This document shows, piece after piece, positions 53,143 through 62,535 of a stretch of DNA of 64,000 bases. Below the pieces are notes generated by a model. It worked only from the letters and a program-made list of their open reading frames with translations, was not told the origin of the DNA and ran no database searches. Location: NCBI RefSeq assembly GCF_008000935.1, contig NZ_CP042831.1, forward strand, positions 2,914,001 through 2,978,000, written 5' to 3'. The number at the start of each line of letters is the position of its first letter. The first letter of the stretch is position 1. A program made the translations under genes and the position numbers. This stretch comes from Flavobacterium alkalisoli (GTDB lineage: Bacteria; Bacteroidota; Bacteroidia; Flavobacteriales; Flavobacteriaceae).

Positions 53143-54849
53143 TTATATAGTTTCTTCCTGCTTTGGTTTATTAAACAATGGCTGCAACATAAACGATAGT
53201 ACAATTGTTAACATGGCACCTATAAAGTTTAACCATAAATAACCAATTGCATCTACACGGGCATATTCGTACCATATGTAAATAACAACAGCCTGAGTAA
53301 TTAAAGCACCCCAAAATATGGCTTCAGCCTTTATGTATTTAATATAGAATGCTACAAGGAATATACCTAATACCGTTCCGTAGAAAATAGAACCTATAAT
53401 GTTTACCAGCTGAATAAGGTTTTCAAACAATGTACCTACACAGGCAAATAATATGGCTACTATACCCCATAGAAGAGTAAAAAACTTAGTAGCATTTACA
53501 TAATGTTTTTCCGATTTATTACCTACGTTTCGTTTGTAGATATCTATAGCTGTGGTAGAGGCAAGGGCATTAAGTCCTGACGCGGATGATGACATTGCAG
53601 CTGAGAATATTACTGCAAGCAATAATCCGATAAGACCCTTTGGTAAAAAGTTAAGTATAAAGTACAGGAAGACATAATCCTTATCATTGGTTTCTGCCTT
53701 TTCGTTTACTTTTTTAATCAGTTCCTTCGCTTTATCCCTTAGATCTTTTTCTCTCGTATTAAGAGCAATCATTTTATTATGAAGCTCCTTATTATCGTAA
53801 TCCTGATTAAGCTGATTTACATAAAGCATACTGATTTCTTTCTTTTCATCAGCAAGATTATCCAACTGCCTTTCAAGTCCGTTATATTCGTCTTTATACT
53901 GTGATTCCTGTAATGCTTTTACGTTGTTTGGATTAAAGTGCAGTGGGGCAGAGTGGAACTGGAAAAATATAAAAACCATAACACCAATAAGCAGGATAAA
54001 GAACTGCATAGGTACTTTCAGTAACCCGTTCATGATAAGCCCCATTTGGCTTTCTCTTATAGATTTGCCAGAAAGGTAGCGCTGTACCTGAGACTGATCG
54101 GTACCAAAATAGGCCAGTGCTAAAAAGAAACCTCCGGCAATACCACTCCATATTGTATAACGTTGCCCTGGATCAAATGAAAAATTAACAATATTCATTT
54201 TGTCGTTAGCACCTGCAATATGTAAGGCATTCCCAAAACTAAGCTCATCAGGTAAATTATTCAGCAATACAATAAAGGTAATTGCCATACCCGTCATTAT
54301 AACAAACATTTGCTGTTTTTGGGTAACGTTTACTGCCTTTGTACCTCCCGAAAAGGTATATATAATAACCAATAAACCTATCATAAAGTTCATTAAGTTA
54401 AGATTCCATCCTAAAAGGGAAGAAAGTATAATTGCAGGGGCATAAATTGTTAACCCTGTACCAAGTCCGCGTTGTATAAGGAAAATAATTGAAGCTAACG
54501 AACGGGTTTTAAGGTCAAAACGCTGCTCTAAAAATTCATAGGCCGTAAATACCTTTAATTTATGGTATATAGGGATAAATGTAAGGCATATTACAACCAT
54601 AGCTAACGGCAACCCGAAATAGAACTGCACAAAGCCCATACCGTCATGGTATGCCTGTCCCGGTGTTGAAAGGAAGGTAATGGCGCTTGCCTGTGTTGCC
54701 ATAACAGAAAGTCCCACTGTCCACCAGGGAGTTTCGTTATTGCCGAGTATAAATTCTTCAACATTTTTACTTCCTCGGGTTTTTAAAACCCCGTAAACAA
54801 CAATGAAGAGTAATGTAACCGAAAGTATAATCCAGTCAATTGTCTGCAT
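53143..54849 (-). CDS. Sodium:solute symporter (SSS) family transporter
   Basis: 568 residues with about 13 hydrophobic segments. N-terminal NNETPWWTVGLSVMATQASA, ITFLSTPGQAYHDG and LAYFGTDQSQVQRYLSGKS are SSS signatures. It should couple Na+ to a sugar, sialate or similar solute. An unusual charged, coiled-coil-like insertion (residues 309-391, AKELIKKVNEKAETNDKDYV near its end) separates two membrane segments. A 34-residue membrane protein is encoded one base upstream, and a PIG-L-like gene lies before that. Confidence 0.88.
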   Translation of the reverse strand: MQTIDWIILSVTLLFIVVYGVLKTRGSKNVEEFILGNNETPWWTVGLSVMATQASAITFLSTPGQAYHDGMGFVQFYFGLPLAMVVICLTFIPIYHKLKVFTAYEFLEQRFDLKTRSLASIIFLIQRGLGTGLTIYAPAIILSSLLGWNLNLMNFMIGLLVIIYTFSGGTKAVNVTQKQQMFVIMTGMAITFIVLLNNLPDELSFGNALHIAGANDKMNIVNFSFDPGQRYTIWSGIAGGFFLALAYFGTDQSQVQRYLSGKSIRESQMGLIMNGLLKVPMQFFILLIGVMVFIFFQFHSAPLHFNPNNVKALQESQYKDEYNGLERQLDNLADEKKEISMLYVNQLNQDYDNKELHNKMIALNTREKDLRDKAKELIKKVNEKAETNDKDYVFLYFILNFLPKGLIGLLLAVIFSAAMSSSASGLNALASTTAIDIYKRNVGNKSEKHYVNATKFFTLLWGIVAILFACVGTLFENLIQLVNIIGSIFYGTVLGIFLVAFYIKYIKAEAIFWGALITQAVVIYIWYEYARVDAIGYLWLNFIGAMLTIVLSFMLQPLFNKPKQEETI

Positions 54850-54850
54850 A

Positions 54851-54955
54851 CTATGTAAAGATTTGCATTATAAAATAAAAAATAAGTATGTAGATAACGT
54901 TAAGCAGCAACACCAACGAATAACTTTTTTTCCATTTTGTCGGATTATCTTTCAT
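54851..54955 (-). CDS. Tiny single-pass membrane protein upstream of the symporter
   Basis: 34 residues: KDNPTKWKKSYSLVLLLNVI then a hydrophobic end (FYFIMQIFT). One membrane helix with a basic cytosolic start. Its stop ends one base before the symporter's ATG (TAGTATG), so translation is coupled. Similar short proteins precede sodium:solute symporters in Bacteroidetes, as small subunit-like partners (known pattern; role unproven). Confidence 0.65.
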   Translation of the reverse strand: MKDNPTKWKKSYSLVLLLNVIYILIFYFIMQIFT

Positions 54956-55021
54956 ACAATTCCTTTTTTAACTTCGATATATAGGACTGATAACAAACTT
55001 AATTGTTACACAGAAATCCTG

Positions 55022-57511
55022 TTATTTACCTAAAGCAATAATATTAGCCATTAGCCTGTAAGCCCCCGAAACACCTTCAGGCAGCTCCCTGAAAAAGCTC
55101 AGGCCGGTATAAATATAATAACCTTTTCCGTGCTTCGCTATAAGCAGTGCACCTTTTTTTGGCGATTCCCCTTTATCATGAGAGGATAGGATAGGGGTAA
55201 ATTCCGATGCCCATTCGTCCGGATAATATAATCCCTGTTCCTGTACCCAACCTTTAAAATCCTTGTCAGTTATCTTATTAGGACGGTTTAATACTGCATT
55301 TGAAGGATCTAAAAACGTAACTTTTGCATCTTCTTCAGTTACCCTGTCCCTTGATATCCTGATAGGGTATGGAGCTACATCTTTTATAGACAAATGTCCT
55401 GTAGTATTATATTGTACCACCATGTTACCACCTTCCTTCACATAATCAAAAAGCACCTGTTGTTTAAATTCTAATGACTCAAGTACATTATAACAGCGTA
55501 TACCCATAATTACGGCATCAAAACCGGCTAATGCTTCAGGTGAAATAGCTTCCGGCGTTAACAGGGTAACTTCATATCCCATTTGTCTCAGGCTTTCGGG
55601 AACGTTGTCTCCTGCACCCATTATATAAGCTATTCTACGTCCTTTAATTTCTAAATCTACCTTTGTGAATTTAGCTATAGAAGGCATTAACACTTGTTGT
55701 TTTGCAATATGAGGATAATCTATAATTATCTGTTCTTTATTATATTCAGCACCATCAATTAAAGCAACACTTTCAGCTTCTGCCTCTTCCGGTTCAATAG
55801 GTGGAGTAACTTCAAAGCTCACCGTTATTTCGCTTCCTTTATTCTTTAAATCAAAAGGAATAGAAGCAGGGTTAACTCTCCATGTATCAGGAAGCCTTAG
55901 TTCAAGGTTACCTGAACAATTGTCTTTACCGGCATGTATTTTTACCAGTACCTGTTGTTTTCTGTTGTCTTTAAACAGCTGTACTTTGTTTACTATTTTA
56001 GTAGTTACGGCAGGTACTACATCAAAAGGCTGATAAACTTCACCAAAAGCAGGGTCGGTATATTTATATACAAGCTCTTTTGTAAAAGGAATAGCCACGC
56101 CATTAACCTCAATAACAAAACTGACTTCCATTTCACGAATAACATCAGGAATTCCAATATTTTGCTGATCACTAACAGTATACATTCCTTTATTTCCTTT
56201 TTCCTTTAACCAATAAGGGGAAGTATAATTAGCCGTTTTAGGTATTGTTACCGAAATTGTATTTCCCTGATCTATATTGTTATCCAATCCTAAATCCTGT
56301 ATAAAGGTTTTATTCTCAGGTAATACACTAATATATTTTAAAACCATAGGAATCGAACTGCGGTTTATCGCCTCCCAGCGTACTGAAATATCACTACCCG
56401 GTGTGGCAGACTGATTTTCAGCTACAGCTTCAATAAAAAGTCCGCTACATGCTGCGATTATTTCTTTGATCTCTTTTAGCTTAATTTCTTTCCAGTGTTT
56501 ATTCTCAATATTTGCTATATTTATATAAACAGCTGTTAATGCAGGAACAGATGCTGAAGGATTTTTAAAATCAAAATTATTTAGTATCTGCTGTACGGCT
56601 TCACCAATCTCTTTACCACCTTTAACTCTGTTCCAGGAAGTATCAATACCTTCAAAAAGGTTTTGTTTGTCTTTTAAATTACTTCCTTTAATAAGTTCCA
56701 GATACTCCATATCATCCCCACGTGCTCCGCTTGTACCAAATCCCTGAGAACGGTGCCTGCTTCGGCTTAAGGCGGCAATTTCCTGATTGGATTTACCTAA
56801 CATAGGATAGTAAACACCTGTAGACAGGTTAATATATTTAGATTTATCGGCCTTGTCAAATTGTTCTTTACCTCCAAAAAACCACCAAGAAACATTAAAG
56901 AACACTCGTTTAGGCTGCCATGTATTTACATATTCAAGCTGATCTGCTGCATAATGAGGATCATTTGCTAAACTGTAAGCTTCCTGTGTAAGCATAGCAG
57001 AAGAAGTATGATGCCCATGTGTTGAACCCGGTGTACGGTGGTCAAAACGATTGATGATAACATCCGGCTGGAATTTACGTATTACCCAAACCATATCTTC
57101 AAGCACTTCTTCCTTATCCCAAATCTGTAGGGTTTCGTTCGGCACTTTTGAGAAGCCAAAGTCGTTGGCACGGCTAAAAAACTGTTCGCCTCCGTCTATT
57201 TTTCTGGCCTCAATAAGTTCCTGTGTACGTATAACCCCTAATAACTCCCTTAATTCAAGACCGATAAGATTTTGTCCGCCATCTCCTCGGGTAAGGGCTA
57301 AATAGCCAGTATGAGCCATGTCTTCGTTAGAAAGATAGGATATGAGACGTGTGTTTTCATCATCGGGGTGCGCAGCAATATACAGGGCCGAACCTAAAAA
57401 GTTCAGCTTTTCTATTTTATGGTATATTTCTACTGAAGATGGTTTTTGAGGTTGTTGTGCATAACCAACTGCACAACATAATATAAAGAGGTAACTTAAT
57501 AATTTATGCAT
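55022..57511 (-). CDS. PIG-L family deacetylase with extra C-terminal domains
   Basis: 829 residues. Signal peptide (KLLSYLFILCCAVGYAQQ). N-terminal PIG-L domain: AHPDDE (47-52), with TRGDGGQNLIG and ANDFGFSKVP, an N-acetylglucosaminyl-type zinc deacetylase. The middle has Ig-like beta domains (INRSSIPMVLKYISVLPE; NCSGNLELRLPDTWRVNP). The C-terminus resembles a ThuA/GATase-like domain (RIAYIMGAGDNVPESLRQMG, FDAVIMGIRCYNVLES). It probably deacetylates a sugar on the outside. 26 nt behind the Maf gene, so likely the same transcript. Confidence 0.85.
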   Translation of the reverse strand: MHKLLSYLFILCCAVGYAQQPQKPSSVEIYHKIEKLNFLGSALYIAAHPDDENTRLISYLSNEDMAHTGYLALTRGDGGQNLIGLELRELLGVIRTQELIEARKIDGGEQFFSRANDFGFSKVPNETLQIWDKEEVLEDMVWVIRKFQPDVIINRFDHRTPGSTHGHHTSSAMLTQEAYSLANDPHYAADQLEYVNTWQPKRVFFNVSWWFFGGKEQFDKADKSKYINLSTGVYYPMLGKSNQEIAALSRSRHRSQGFGTSGARGDDMEYLELIKGSNLKDKQNLFEGIDTSWNRVKGGKEIGEAVQQILNNFDFKNPSASVPALTAVYINIANIENKHWKEIKLKEIKEIIAACSGLFIEAVAENQSATPGSDISVRWEAINRSSIPMVLKYISVLPENKTFIQDLGLDNNIDQGNTISVTIPKTANYTSPYWLKEKGNKGMYTVSDQQNIGIPDVIREMEVSFVIEVNGVAIPFTKELVYKYTDPAFGEVYQPFDVVPAVTTKIVNKVQLFKDNRKQQVLVKIHAGKDNCSGNLELRLPDTWRVNPASIPFDLKNKGSEITVSFEVTPPIEPEEAEAESVALIDGAEYNKEQIIIDYPHIAKQQVLMPSIAKFTKVDLEIKGRRIAYIMGAGDNVPESLRQMGYEVTLLTPEAISPEALAGFDAVIMGIRCYNVLESLEFKQQVLFDYVKEGGNMVVQYNTTGHLSIKDVAPYPIRISRDRVTEEDAKVTFLDPSNAVLNRPNKITDKDFKGWVQEQGLYYPDEWASEFTPILSSHDKGESPKKGALLIAKHGKGYYIYTGLSFFRELPEGVSGAYRLMANIIALGK

Positions 57512-57537
57512 AATTTTATAGGCTTTAGGCCTTTGTA

Positions 57538-58125
57538 TTATTTAGTAAAAGTTATTAAATGCTGATAAACCTTATCAACCGGCATTCCTACAACATTTAC
57601 ATACGAGCCTTCAATTTTAGCAATTGCTACAAGCCCAATCCATTCCTGTATGCCATAAGCACCGGCTTTATCATAAGGCCTGTAATTATCAAGATAATAA
57701 TTTATCTCATCATCACTAAGGGTATTGAAAGATACTCTGGTTGTTTCGTTAAAAATAACGGATTTACTATTACTTTTTATACAAACCGAAGTAATTACTT
57801 CGTGAACATTTCCTGATAAAGCTTTTAGCATGGTAAAAGCATCATCTTTATCAGTTGGTTTCCCTAATGCCTTATTGTTATGCCAAACAATTGTATCACT
57901 GGTTATAAGTATATCATTATCAGAAAGCGTATCGAGTAGGGCAGCGGCTTTCAATTCCGCCAGATAGTCTGTAATTTCAGCTCCCTGTAAATTTTCAGGA
58001 TAAACCTCCTCCACATCCTTGAGTCGGATTTCAAAGTCTATATCCAGTTCTTTCATAAACTTTTGCCTTCTGGGAGAACCGGAGGCGAGTATAACATTGT
58101 AACCTTTTAATTTTTCCTTAAGCAT
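57538..58125 (-). CDS. maf: Maf family nucleotide pyrophosphatase
   Basis: 195 residues. Maf signatures: LASGSPRRQKFMKELDIDFE, ITSDTIVWHNNKALGKPTDK, LKALSGNVHEVITSVCI, and AYGIQEWIGLVAIAKIEGSY. It hydrolyses non-canonical or pyrimidine nucleoside triphosphates. It overlaps the prenyltransferase gene's stop by 8 nt, so is translationally coupled. Confidence 0.93.
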   Translation of the reverse strand: MLKEKLKGYNVILASGSPRRQKFMKELDIDFEIRLKDVEEVYPENLQGAEITDYLAELKAAALLDTLSDNDILITSDTIVWHNNKALGKPTDKDDAFTMLKALSGNVHEVITSVCIKSNSKSVIFNETTRVSFNTLSDDEINYYLDNYRPYDKAGAYGIQEWIGLVAIAKIEGSYVNVVGMPVDKVYQHLITFTK

Positions 58126-59026
58126 TGTTCTGAATATTAAAAGTTATTACTACTATAGATAAAGCTGCAAAAGCCAATACAATTTTTAAGACAAGGCTTA
58201 ACCTGTCAAAATCCTTTTCTGTTTTAGCTGTCCATAATCCTATCATAAAATAAATAAGCGGACCAAGAACAAACAACAACAGGTAAATTAGCGCATAAAG
58301 CAGCGCTGATTTTTCATTAATAAGATAAGTATTGGCATAAAAAAGTAGAAGCCCTACTGGTATTAAAGATAAAACAAAAGTAATTTTTGCCATTCTTTCT
58401 TTTCCTACAGCAATAGGAAGGGTGTTAATACCTGCATTATAATCTTTATTTACATCCCTTATATTTTTTACAATTTCCCTTATTAAGCTTATTACAAATG
58501 TAAAAAAGGCAAAATCAATAAAAATACCAAACAGCGTAGCCAGGTATGTTTGGTTTTCAGGAGTAATCATTGGGTATAAATCATAAATACCTACAATAAG
58601 TATACTTACTGCTACCAATAAGGCTATAATAAGATTATTTACTACTATAGTATATTTAAGATTTGTGGCATAAAAATACATTGTAGCGGCTATTAGAATA
58701 AAAAGTAAAGCGAATCCGGGCTCGCCAATAAGATTTGACAAATAAAAACCAATACCAACACCAACAATATTAAGTGCAGCATAAAGATTATATCCTTTGG
58801 CCTCACTTATACCAAAATTAATTTCACTGTCACCGTCTATAATATTATTAATTAAAAAGCCTCCTGCAGCAATACATACACAAGAGAAAACCAGCATAAG
58901 AAACTGCAACTGATTCAGGGCAAGTGTTAATCCCTGCTGTTGCTCTAAGAAGCCGTAGCGAAAAGCACAAAAGGCAAATGCTAAGAATAATAGGTTTCCG
59001 TATCGTATAAGTCTGGCTGATTTCAT
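58118..59026 (-). CDS. UbiA family prenyltransferase
   Basis: 302 residues, eight or nine membrane helices. First Asp-rich motif FLINNIIDGDSEIN (NxxxDxD), second DVNKDYNAGINTLPI. Resembles the geranylgeranylglycerol-phosphate geranylgeranyltransferase-type branch common in Flavobacteriia; menaquinone or ubiquinone MenA is less likely by context. It transfers a prenyl group from a diphosphate to a polar acceptor at the membrane. Directly behind the KdsC-like gene (48 nt) and coupled to Maf. Confidence 0.85.
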   Translation of the reverse strand: MKSARLIRYGNLLFLAFAFCAFRYGFLEQQQGLTLALNQLQFLMLVFSCVCIAAGGFLINNIIDGDSEINFGISEAKGYNLYAALNIVGVGIGFYLSNLIGEPGFALLFILIAATMYFYATNLKYTIVVNNLIIALLVAVSILIVGIYDLYPMITPENQTYLATLFGIFIDFAFFTFVISLIREIVKNIRDVNKDYNAGINTLPIAVGKERMAKITFVLSLIPVGLLLFYANTYLINEKSALLYALIYLLLFVLGPLIYFMIGLWTAKTEKDFDRLSLVLKIVLAFAALSIVVITFNIQNNA

Positions 59027-59074
59027 TTTATAGGTTAAATAAGTTTATGTTTTGTGTGTTTTCTTAATTTAATT

Positions 59075-59602
59075 TTAGTCGTATTTGGCATTAAAATGTT
59101 CCATCCATTTACCCTGTACTTTCATTACCTGCTCTATAACGTCCCTTACACAGCCCGTACCTCCGTTTTTGTGAGATATATACCTGCTAAGCTCCTTAAT
59201 TTCAGGAGCTGCATCCTGCGGGCATGTAGGTAAGCCTACCAGTTTCATTACATGGTAATCAGGAATATCATCTCCCATATAAAGTACCTGTTCTGGTTTA
59301 ATATTATAGATGTCTGTAAACTCGTCAAAGGTTTCTACTTTGTCAGAAACTCCAAGGTAAATGTCTGTAATGCCCAAATTTCTTAACCTTACACGAACAC
59401 CTTCGTTACTGCCTCCGGAAATAATACAAACTGTATAACCGTTCTCTACGGCAGCTTTCATGGCATATCCATCTCGGATATTCATATTTCTAAGCATTTC
59501 CCCAGTAGGGGTTACATGTATGGTACCATCTGTAAGAACTCCGTCCACATCAAAAATAAATGTGGTAATGTCGTTCATTAATTCTTTATAGCTTTTTGAC
59601 AT
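59075..59602 (-). CDS. HAD phosphatase, KdsC-like
   Basis: 175 residues, no cap. TFIFDVDGVLTDG (Asp18, Asp20), NIRDGYAMKAAVENG, CIISGGSNEGVRVRLRNLGI, VLYMGDDIPDYHVMKLVGLP. These are the C0-type motifs of 3-deoxy-D-manno-octulosonate-8-phosphate phosphatase. In this setting it may make KDO for LPS or dephosphorylate another sugar. It overlaps the upstream DUF2520 gene by 17 nt. No kdsA or other KDO gene is here. Confidence 0.88.
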   Translation of the reverse strand: MSKSYKELMNDITTFIFDVDGVLTDGTIHVTPTGEMLRNMNIRDGYAMKAAVENGYTVCIISGGSNEGVRVRLRNLGITDIYLGVSDKVETFDEFTDIYNIKPEQVLYMGDDIPDYHVMKLVGLPTCPQDAAPEIKELSRYISHKNGGTGCVRDVIEQVMKVQGKWMEHFNAKYD

Positions 59603-60344
59603 TTTGTATGGATTGCGTAATTAACTTGTATATTTCTTTTTGTTTTTCGTCTGTAATAAAATCAAGATGCTTTTCTATAGTCTGTCTGTCATTCCTAACG
59701 GCTGGGCCTGTTTGTGCTTTTACGGGATCGAGATATAAAATCTTATCTGCTGTTTCAAGAATCAAAGGTTTTAAAATATCAAACGGAATATCATTCTGCT
59801 GGCAAATGTCACTTCCTATAGCATACATGTGATTCGCAAAATTGCTAACAAAAACGGCAGCAACGTGCAAAGCCTTGCGTTGTTGCGAACTTATATTATA
59901 TACACTCTTGGTTATCTGATTGGCTAACTGTTCTAAGATGTGATAATCTTCATTTCTTTCACTTTCTAAACAAAGCGGGATGATACTGAAATCTACCTCT
60001 TTGTTTTTAGAGAAAGTCTGTAACGGATAGAAAACACCTCGCCTGTTTTTTGAATCAAGCTGTTCCATAGCTACACTTCCCGAAGTATGTACAACTAACT
60101 TTCCTGAAAAGGGCAGGGAGGAAGATACCTGTGCTATAGCATCATCAGTTACAGAAATGATATAAATATCAGCTTCCTTAATGGAATCAGCAGAATCGGT
60201 TACTTTTTGAGGTTCAAGCAAATGAGTCAGCTTCTCCGGATTTCGGGCAAAAACCTGAACCAGCTCAACACCTTTAGCCTCTTTAAAAACGGCTATTAAA
60301 TGTTGCGCTACATTACCGGAACCTATAACGACTACTTTTAACAT
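59586..60344 (-). CDS. Rossmann-fold DUF2520 protein
   Basis: 252 residues. N-terminal Rossmann NAD(P) site VVIGSGNVAQHLIAVF, with ADIYIISVTDDAIAQVSS (ProC/F420-reductase-like), then a helical DUF2520 domain (RKALHVAAVFVSNFANHMYA, LILETADKILYLDPVKAQTG, RNDRQTIEKHL). Related to dehydrogenases; often next to KdsC-like genes in Bacteroidetes. Cytosolic; the substrate is unknown. First gene of the long minus-strand set. Confidence 0.88.
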   Translation of the reverse strand: MLKVVVIGSGNVAQHLIAVFKEAKGVELVQVFARNPEKLTHLLEPQKVTDSADSIKEADIYIISVTDDAIAQVSSSLPFSGKLVVHTSGSVAMEQLDSKNRRGVFYPLQTFSKNKEVDFSIIPLCLESERNEDYHILEQLANQITKSVYNISSQQRKALHVAAVFVSNFANHMYAIGSDICQQNDIPFDILKPLILETADKILYLDPVKAQTGPAVRNDRQTIEKHLDFITDEKQKEIYKLITQSIQNVKKL

Positions 60345-60361
60345 GGTCGCTAAATTATTAA

Positions 60362-60398
60362 AAATAAAGCTGGCATTATAATAAAATGCCAGCTTTAA
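60362..60398 (-). terminator. Terminator after the M1 peptidase gene
   Basis: 12-bp stem (60366-60377 with 60385-60396) and an A/T run on the minus side. It lies between the peptidase stop (60406) and the DUF2520 gene start. Confidence 0.75.
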
Positions 60399-60405
60399 TA
60401 TGTTG

Positions 60406-62343
60406 TTATTTTTGCTCTTCTTTTATCCAGGAATTGTCTGTTCCGTCAATATCCGGTAAAAACCTTCCGGGGTCTATGTCAACAATCTTAACTTTCTTAG
60501 GTGATTTTAAAAGGTATTTCCATTCGTTACCTCTTTGCCAAACCTCTACAGGCAGTGTTCTTATTTCGGTTGAATTGTCATCGTAAATTACTTTAAATAC
60601 CACCGGCATAGGAATATCACCTTTGTTAGCAAATGTAATTATGGTTGAATCGTTATCATATTGCGATACATTGGTTACTGCCAGGTTTACATTGCCATTG
60701 CCCACAAACCAACCTTTCCAGAACCAATTAAGGTTTTCTCCGGCAACATTTTCCATACAGTTGTAAAAATCCGAAGGCTGAGGGTGTTTAAATGCCCACT
60801 TGTTTACATAGGTTTTAAAGGCATTGTCAAAACGATCATGCCCTAATATATATTCCCTTAGCATAATAAGGCCTGTTGCCGGCTTATAGTAAGCAGTGTA
60901 AGCAAGATTCATGCTTTTTGCAACATCAGGGTATGTAGAAACACTTTCCCTACCGCTCCACCTGAACCACATTACACGATTACGGCTTTTTGCAACATCC
61001 GATGTATATTCTCCATTATTAAAGTTAACTGTACTGTAGTAGTTGATAAAAGTATTAAAACCTTCATCCATCCATGCATAACGGCGTTCGTTTGAGCCAA
61101 CAATCATAGGGAACCAATTGTGTCCGAATTCATGATCGGTAACGTCCCATAAATCGGCTTCACGACTTCTGGCATGGCAGAAAGAAACTCCCGGATACTC
61201 CATACCTCCGGCATTTGAAGCCACGTTTACCGCATTAGGATAAGGGTATTCGTACCACATTTTAGAATAATGTTCTATTGATGCTTTAGTATATTCGGTA
61301 GAGCGTCCCCATGCTTTATCTCCGTCACTTTCCTTAGTATAAACCGACTGCGCCATTGCTTTTTTACCACTTGGCAGGTTTATTTTTGCCGCATCCCATA
61401 TAAAGTTCTTTGCCGCAGCAAAAGCCACATCACGAGTATTTTCCATTTTAAAATGCCATGTAAGCTTACCGTTTTGAATCGGCCTTGTAACAGAAGTATT
61501 TCCTGCTTCTTTAGGTGAAATAATATAAACGGTCTTATCACTTGCAGCGGCTTTTTCAAGGCGATTTACCTCTTCTTTAGTTAGTACATCTTTAGGATTA
61601 ATAAGTTCTCCTGAACCTACAACTATATAATTATAAGGCACGGTTACTTTATAATCGAAATTACCATATTCAACATAAAACTCACCGGCACCTAAATAAG
61701 GTTCGGTATTCCAGCCTACAACATCATCATACACGGCAGCTCTTGGATACCATTGTGCCATAGAGTAGGTTACACCTTCTTTAGTTTTGTATTGGCCCAT
61801 CCTGTCCATACCTTCCTGAGGGATTTTAAATTCAAAATCCATACTAACGGTTCCTTTACCGCCTTTAGCAGCTATGGGTTTATCAAAGAAAACCTGCATT
61901 CTGGTATCGGTTATCAGGTAACGGTTAGATTCTTTTCCGCCACTGTTCGCTGCAAGTTTACTTATTTTAAGTCCGCCATCAGTATCACCTGAATATCTGT
62001 TACCGGCTATAGGCGTTGTTAATGTACCTCTTGAATCTGGGGTAAAGCGGTTTTGTTCCACATACATCCATACAAAATCCAAATCCTGCGGACTGTTGTT
62101 ATGATATGTCATGGTAAGCTTTCCTTTTAAAATGTTGTTCACATCATCAAGTTCGGCTTCAATTACATAGTCAGCCCCGTTTTGCCAGTATTCCGGCCCC
62201 GGTACTCCTGATGCAGCCCTGTAAACATTGCCGCGCCTGTACATAAAATCGTCAAACTTATCCTGATTGTTTGGCTCAGCCTCCTGAGCAAATGATGCAA
62301 ACCCCATAAGGCACACCAGTAAGGTACAATAGATTCTTTTCAT
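60406..62343 (-). CDS. M1 family metallopeptidase
   Basis: 645 residues. Signal peptide (KRIYCTLLVCLMGFASFAQ). GGMEYP (379-384) in the GAMEN place, zinc site HEFGH (404-408) and Glu427 in DEGFNTF at the right spacing. The N-terminal saddle contains a Trp/Tyr-rich substrate region (YSMAQWYPRAAVYDDVVGWN). It is a complete active-site M1 peptidase, unlike the barrel-fused one at 34838. Exported, probably on the outer membrane or in the periplasm. Promoter candidate TATTTTTG at 62400-62407. Confidence 0.93.
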   Translation of the reverse strand: MKRIYCTLLVCLMGFASFAQEAEPNNQDKFDDFMYRRGNVYRAASGVPGPEYWQNGADYVIEAELDDVNNILKGKLTMTYHNNSPQDLDFVWMYVEQNRFTPDSRGTLTTPIAGNRYSGDTDGGLKISKLAANSGGKESNRYLITDTRMQVFFDKPIAAKGGKGTVSMDFEFKIPQEGMDRMGQYKTKEGVTYSMAQWYPRAAVYDDVVGWNTEPYLGAGEFYVEYGNFDYKVTVPYNYIVVGSGELINPKDVLTKEEVNRLEKAAASDKTVYIISPKEAGNTSVTRPIQNGKLTWHFKMENTRDVAFAAAKNFIWDAAKINLPSGKKAMAQSVYTKESDGDKAWGRSTEYTKASIEHYSKMWYEYPYPNAVNVASNAGGMEYPGVSFCHARSREADLWDVTDHEFGHNWFPMIVGSNERRYAWMDEGFNTFINYYSTVNFNNGEYTSDVAKSRNRVMWFRWSGRESVSTYPDVAKSMNLAYTAYYKPATGLIMLREYILGHDRFDNAFKTYVNKWAFKHPQPSDFYNCMENVAGENLNWFWKGWFVGNGNVNLAVTNVSQYDNDSTIITFANKGDIPMPVVFKVIYDDNSTEIRTLPVEVWQRGNEWKYLLKSPKKVKIVDIDPGRFLPDIDGTDNSWIKEEQK

Positions 62344-62399
62344 TAATAATGTTTAGTTTTTCAGTTGATATAAGCTCATTAAAAACAAAAGCTTTAAAG

Positions 62400-62407
62400 C
62401 AAAAATA
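62400..62407 (-). promoter_or_regulatory. -7 promoter box TATTTTTG
   Basis: Full match to TAnnTTTG, but the leader to ATG 62343 would be about 52 nt, longer than usual here. Confidence 0.35.
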
Positions 62408-62494
62408 AGTAACAGACTTTATAAAAAGTATATGAGGAAGAAATTTCCTTAAATTTTTAATAGTTAAAATAAACTTTAAAAATGAAGTTTTAAG

Positions 62495-62502
62495 TACTTT
62501 TG
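62495..62502 (+). promoter_or_regulatory. -7 promoter box TACTTTTG
   Basis: Full match to TAnnTTTG, about 33 nt before ATG 62536. Confidence 0.5.
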
Positions 62503-62535
62503 CAACAATTTAAAAACAATATTTTCCACTCTAAC

